Origin: JAXGPP01 sp040766885
Lineage (GTDB): Bacteria; Planctomycetota; Planctomycetia; Pirellulales; Thermoguttaceae
Assembly: GCA_040766885.1 (NCBI GenBank)
Contig: JAXGPP010000014.1
Span: forward strand, 180,967 to 244,966
Direction: 5' to 3'
Length of the DNA stretch: 64,000 bases
The notes under the pieces were generated by a model. The model did not search any database, was not told the DNA's origin, and saw only the letters and a list, made by a program, of their open reading frames with translations. The translations under genes were made by a program, and so were the position numbers. Positions 62,045-64,000 of this stretch are shown piece by piece. Each line of letters opens with the position of its first letter. The stretch's first letter is position 1.

Positions 62045-63772
62045 CGCCGGATAGCGTTTCGTGTCGTTCGGGTTCGGCTTCACTCCCTCGGGCGTTTCGT
62101 CGCGGTGCGGGTCGAACCAGGCGGGGTCGAACTCGATCCGTTCGCCTTTGCGCGCCGCGAGGTTGGTCGTCAGTGCGATCACCGCGTCACCCATGGCCAC
62201 CTTGGGATGACACTTGGGTTGATTCTCCGGAGCCGGGTGGCGGATGCACCACGCCCAGTGCTCGATCTGCTCGGTGTAGCCGCGTTCGACTTCTCCCATT
62301 GCCTGGTAGCCGACCGCCGCCGCACCCTTGTCGCCCGCCGCATCGACCTTCAATTCGGGCTTCTTGGTCTTCGAGTTCTCGACGACCTTGATCTTGCTCT
62401 CGACTTCGTGGGTCCGCCACAGCATGGCTTCCAGCTCGCGCTCCAGCACCAGAGTGCCCTGCGTGCCGAACACTGTTTCGCCGTAGCCCCCGAAGCCGTT
62501 GCCATTGATCGACGCGTACTGCACGCCGATCTTCCGCAGCTTCGCCACCGTGTCCTTGCCGTCGTAACCCGGAGCCGGGAATTCATAAAGGCAGAAGACG
62601 TGATCGTCGATATCGCGGTCGGCCGGGAACAGGGGCCGGGTGGCTGACGCCGCCACACTGAGCGGAATCTGTTTCTCGCCGCCGTGCACGGCCGCCACGA
62701 AGATGCTCGCCGCGTCAAGCTGGTGGCTGCCCAACTCCGCCATCAGGCCGCCGCCGGTGCGGTCCCACAACCGCCAGCGGAGCAACTCTTCCGCCGCCGG
62801 CCGGCGGTAGACGATCTTGCCGTCGCTTCCCGGCACGTCTTTGTCTTCGTAGCCATATTTCTTCGCTGCGTCCTTGAGCACTTCGTCGTCCAATTGCGCC
62901 TTCTTCTGGGCCACGCGCCGCGCCCACAGGTCGCGGGCGGCGCCCTTGGCTTTCTGCAGGGCCTCTTCCCATTTCTTCAGTTCGTCGGCCAGCACCTTGG
63001 CCTGCGGGTCGTCGGACTTCACCGCGGCGGGCATCGGTTGCTGCCAGCTATCCTTGCCCGGCAGGTTGCCGCGGTGCCACTGGGCGCGGATGTAGTGCAG
63101 TTCGCCGAGCGCGCCGGAGGTGAGGAGCTTCACCGCGTTGTCGTACAGGATGTTGTAATGGCGCTGGTGGCCCGTGGCGAGATACTTGCCCGTTTCTTCG
63201 GCCACCCGGGCCATCTCCTTGCACTCGTGCACGCTATGGCCCATGAGCTTCTCGGTGAGCACGTGCATGCCGGCGCGCATCGCGGCGATGGCGGCCGGGG
63301 CGTGCAGATGCAGGGGCAGCGCGATGATCACGCCGTCGATGTCTTTCTCGGCCTTCAGCAACTCGCGGTAGTCCTGGTACACCTTGACGTGCTCGCGGGC
63401 TTCGTCCTCGGACTTCCAGCCATACTTGGCCATCAGGCCGCAACGGACCTTCAACGCCGCATCGCTGTACACGTCGCCGTGGAACGCCCGATGCACGCTG
63501 TATGGACGGATGTCGGCGATCGCCGCCACCTCGACATACTCCGGGTTCAGCGCGCCGATCAGCACGCTCCCTTCGTCGCCGGTGCCCAGCACGGCCACGC
63601 GCACGGGCCGGTCGACCGTACCGTAACCGAAGTAGTACGTGCCCAGGCCGTTGCCGGATGAAATCTCGTCGCGGACCGCCTTGACGAGGAAGTCCCTTCG
63701 CAGGTCCTTGCTGCCGACGGCGGCGAAGAAGTTCTCCCTTCCGACGTCCTTCTGTTCGGGGGTCAGGTTCAT
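62039..63772 (-). CDS. Gfo/Idh/MocA family oxidoreductase
   Basis: A 577-residue NAD(P)-dependent oxidoreductase, long for the family (350-450 is usual). After a ~55-residue N-terminal segment (MNLTPEQKDVGRENFFAAVG, DLRRDFLVKAV) the Rossmann fold starts with VRVAVLGTGDEGSVLIGA. The catalytic Lys lies in HVLTEKLMGHS, in place of the usual EKP. An insertion of about 100 charged residues (~255-345, including LKKWEEALQKAKGAARDLWARR) precedes the GGLMAELGSHQLDAASIFV motif. Substrate is unknown; sugars or inositols are typical. A closely related gene follows it on the same strand. Confidence 0.88.
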   Translation of the reverse strand: MNLTPEQKDVGRENFFAAVGSKDLRRDFLVKAVRDEISSGNGLGTYYFGYGTVDRPVRVAVLGTGDEGSVLIGALNPEYVEVAAIADIRPYSVHRAFHGDVYSDAALKVRCGLMAKYGWKSEDEAREHVKVYQDYRELLKAEKDIDGVIIALPLHLHAPAAIAAMRAGMHVLTEKLMGHSVHECKEMARVAEETGKYLATGHQRHYNILYDNAVKLLTSGALGELHYIRAQWHRGNLPGKDSWQQPMPAAVKSDDPQAKVLADELKKWEEALQKAKGAARDLWARRVAQKKAQLDDEVLKDAAKKYGYEDKDVPGSDGKIVYRRPAAEELLRWRLWDRTGGGLMAELGSHQLDAASIFVAAVHGGEKQIPLSVAASATRPLFPADRDIDDHVFCLYEFPAPGYDGKDTVAKLRKIGVQYASINGNGFGGYGETVFGTQGTLVLERELEAMLWRTHEVESKIKVVENSKTKKPELKVDAAGDKGAAAVGYQAMGEVERGYTEQIEHWAWCIRHPAPENQPKCHPKVAMGDAVIALTTNLAARKGERIEFDPAWFDPHRDETPEGVKPNPNDTKRYPAL

Positions 63773-63832
63773 CGTGATATGCCTTTATGGGTGTTCGCTT
63801 GATACGGGCAACGAGCGGCACGCAGGCCCGTG

Positions 63833-64000
63833 CTAGGCGTAGCGGCTGAGGTCCGGCTTGACATCCTCCGGGGTCGCATCGTTGTTGATGTCGAACCACT
63901 CCTCTTTGAAGTCGATGCGGGCGCCCTCGCGGGCAGCCATGTTCGTCGTCAGCGCGATGATCGCGTCGCCCATCGCCACTTCCGGATGGCAGCGCGGCTT
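63833..64000 (-). CDS. C-terminus of a second Gfo/Idh/MocA oxidoreductase (cut by window edge)
   Basis: Reading the minus strand from the edge gives 55 residues ending in a TAG at 63833-63835: KPRCHPEVAMGDAIIALTTN, then MAAREGARIDFKEEWFD and a tail ending LSRYA. It aligns without gaps for about 35 residues to the C-terminus of the neighbouring oxidoreductase (KCHPKVAMGDAVIALTTN, LAARKGERIEFDPAWFD), so the two are tandem paralogues about 60 bases apart. The frame runs to the last base of the window. Confidence 0.85.
   Translation of the reverse strand, partial: KPRCHPEVAMGDAIIALTTNMAAREGARIDFKEEWFDINNDATPEDVKPDLSRYA

Overview
The window is high-GC bacterial chromosome and almost certainly comes from a member of the Planctomycetota, probably Pirellulales-like. 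The evidence is a paired DUF1501 protein and a cytochrome-c-like PSCyt1/PSD1 (DUF1549/DUF1553) protein, several proteins carrying the 'QFSLRT' membrane motif common in planctomycetes, Gfo/Idh/MocA oxidoreductases in tandem, and a STN-like secreted protein. This taxonomic call is an inference from gene content.

Layout. 1-8.7 kb: a co-directional exopolysaccharide/cell-surface operon with three GT4 glycosyltransferases, a polytopic polymerase-like protein, an asparagine synthase, a WcaF-type acetyltransferase and a GT2 enzyme. Several starts overlap the preceding stop by four bases. 8.8-14.3 kb: a secreted TIM-barrel-like protein, a small DUF4177-like protein, and a complete dTDP-L-rhamnose operon (rfbB-rfbA-rfbC-rfbD) on the minus strand that probably feeds the polysaccharide cluster. 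14.5-20.4 kb: a GYF_2 tail-anchored protein, a receiver/HATPase regulator beside a large CHASE-PAS hybrid kinase with two receivers and an Hpt domain, and a coiled-coil secreted protein. 20.6-25.3 kb: the DUF1501 and PSCyt1/PSD1 pair. 25.5-29.4 kb: ergothioneine genes egtB and egtD; egtD is split by a 1,506-bp IS701-family element. 29.4-30.3 kb holds no recognisable gene. 30.3-35.1 kb: prkA-DUF444-spoVR stress operon. 35-36.6 kb: an acidic repeat lipoprotein and a NarL-type regulator. 36.7-43.8 kb: an enolase-superfamily enzyme, two membrane/secreted proteins of unknown role, a small TPR protein, nagA and a secreted alpha/alpha-toroid-like protein. 44.4-46.3 kb: DUF3307, SatD and the N-terminal stump of a large restriction-type helicase. 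46.5-47.5 kb: a REP/RAYT transposase locus with two identical 107-bp repeats, next to tRNA-Ser(GGA). 47.6-48.9 kb: rho. 49.1-49.3 kb: a dense set of hairpins that may be an ncRNA. 49.7-53.1 kb: a thioredoxin/YHS-like fusion, a HEAT/TPR protein and the STN-like protein. 53.1-60.3 kb: a chemotaxis cluster (cheY, then cheW-cheR-cheA-cheC-cheD-cheY-like) without cheB or a receptor gene in view. 60.3-64 kb: a PHA-system-like protein, a sugar isomerase, a small membrane protein and two tandem oxidoreductases, the last cut by the window edge.

The most informative observations are the frame-exact interruption of egtD by an IS701 element (with an A8-run frameshift inside the transposase), the RAYT gene sitting between two identical REP-containing repeats, the truncated helicase stump whose stop codon overlaps the satD start, and the structured non-coding segment downstream of the thioredoxin promoter region. 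All family assignments come from reading motifs; no database search was possible.
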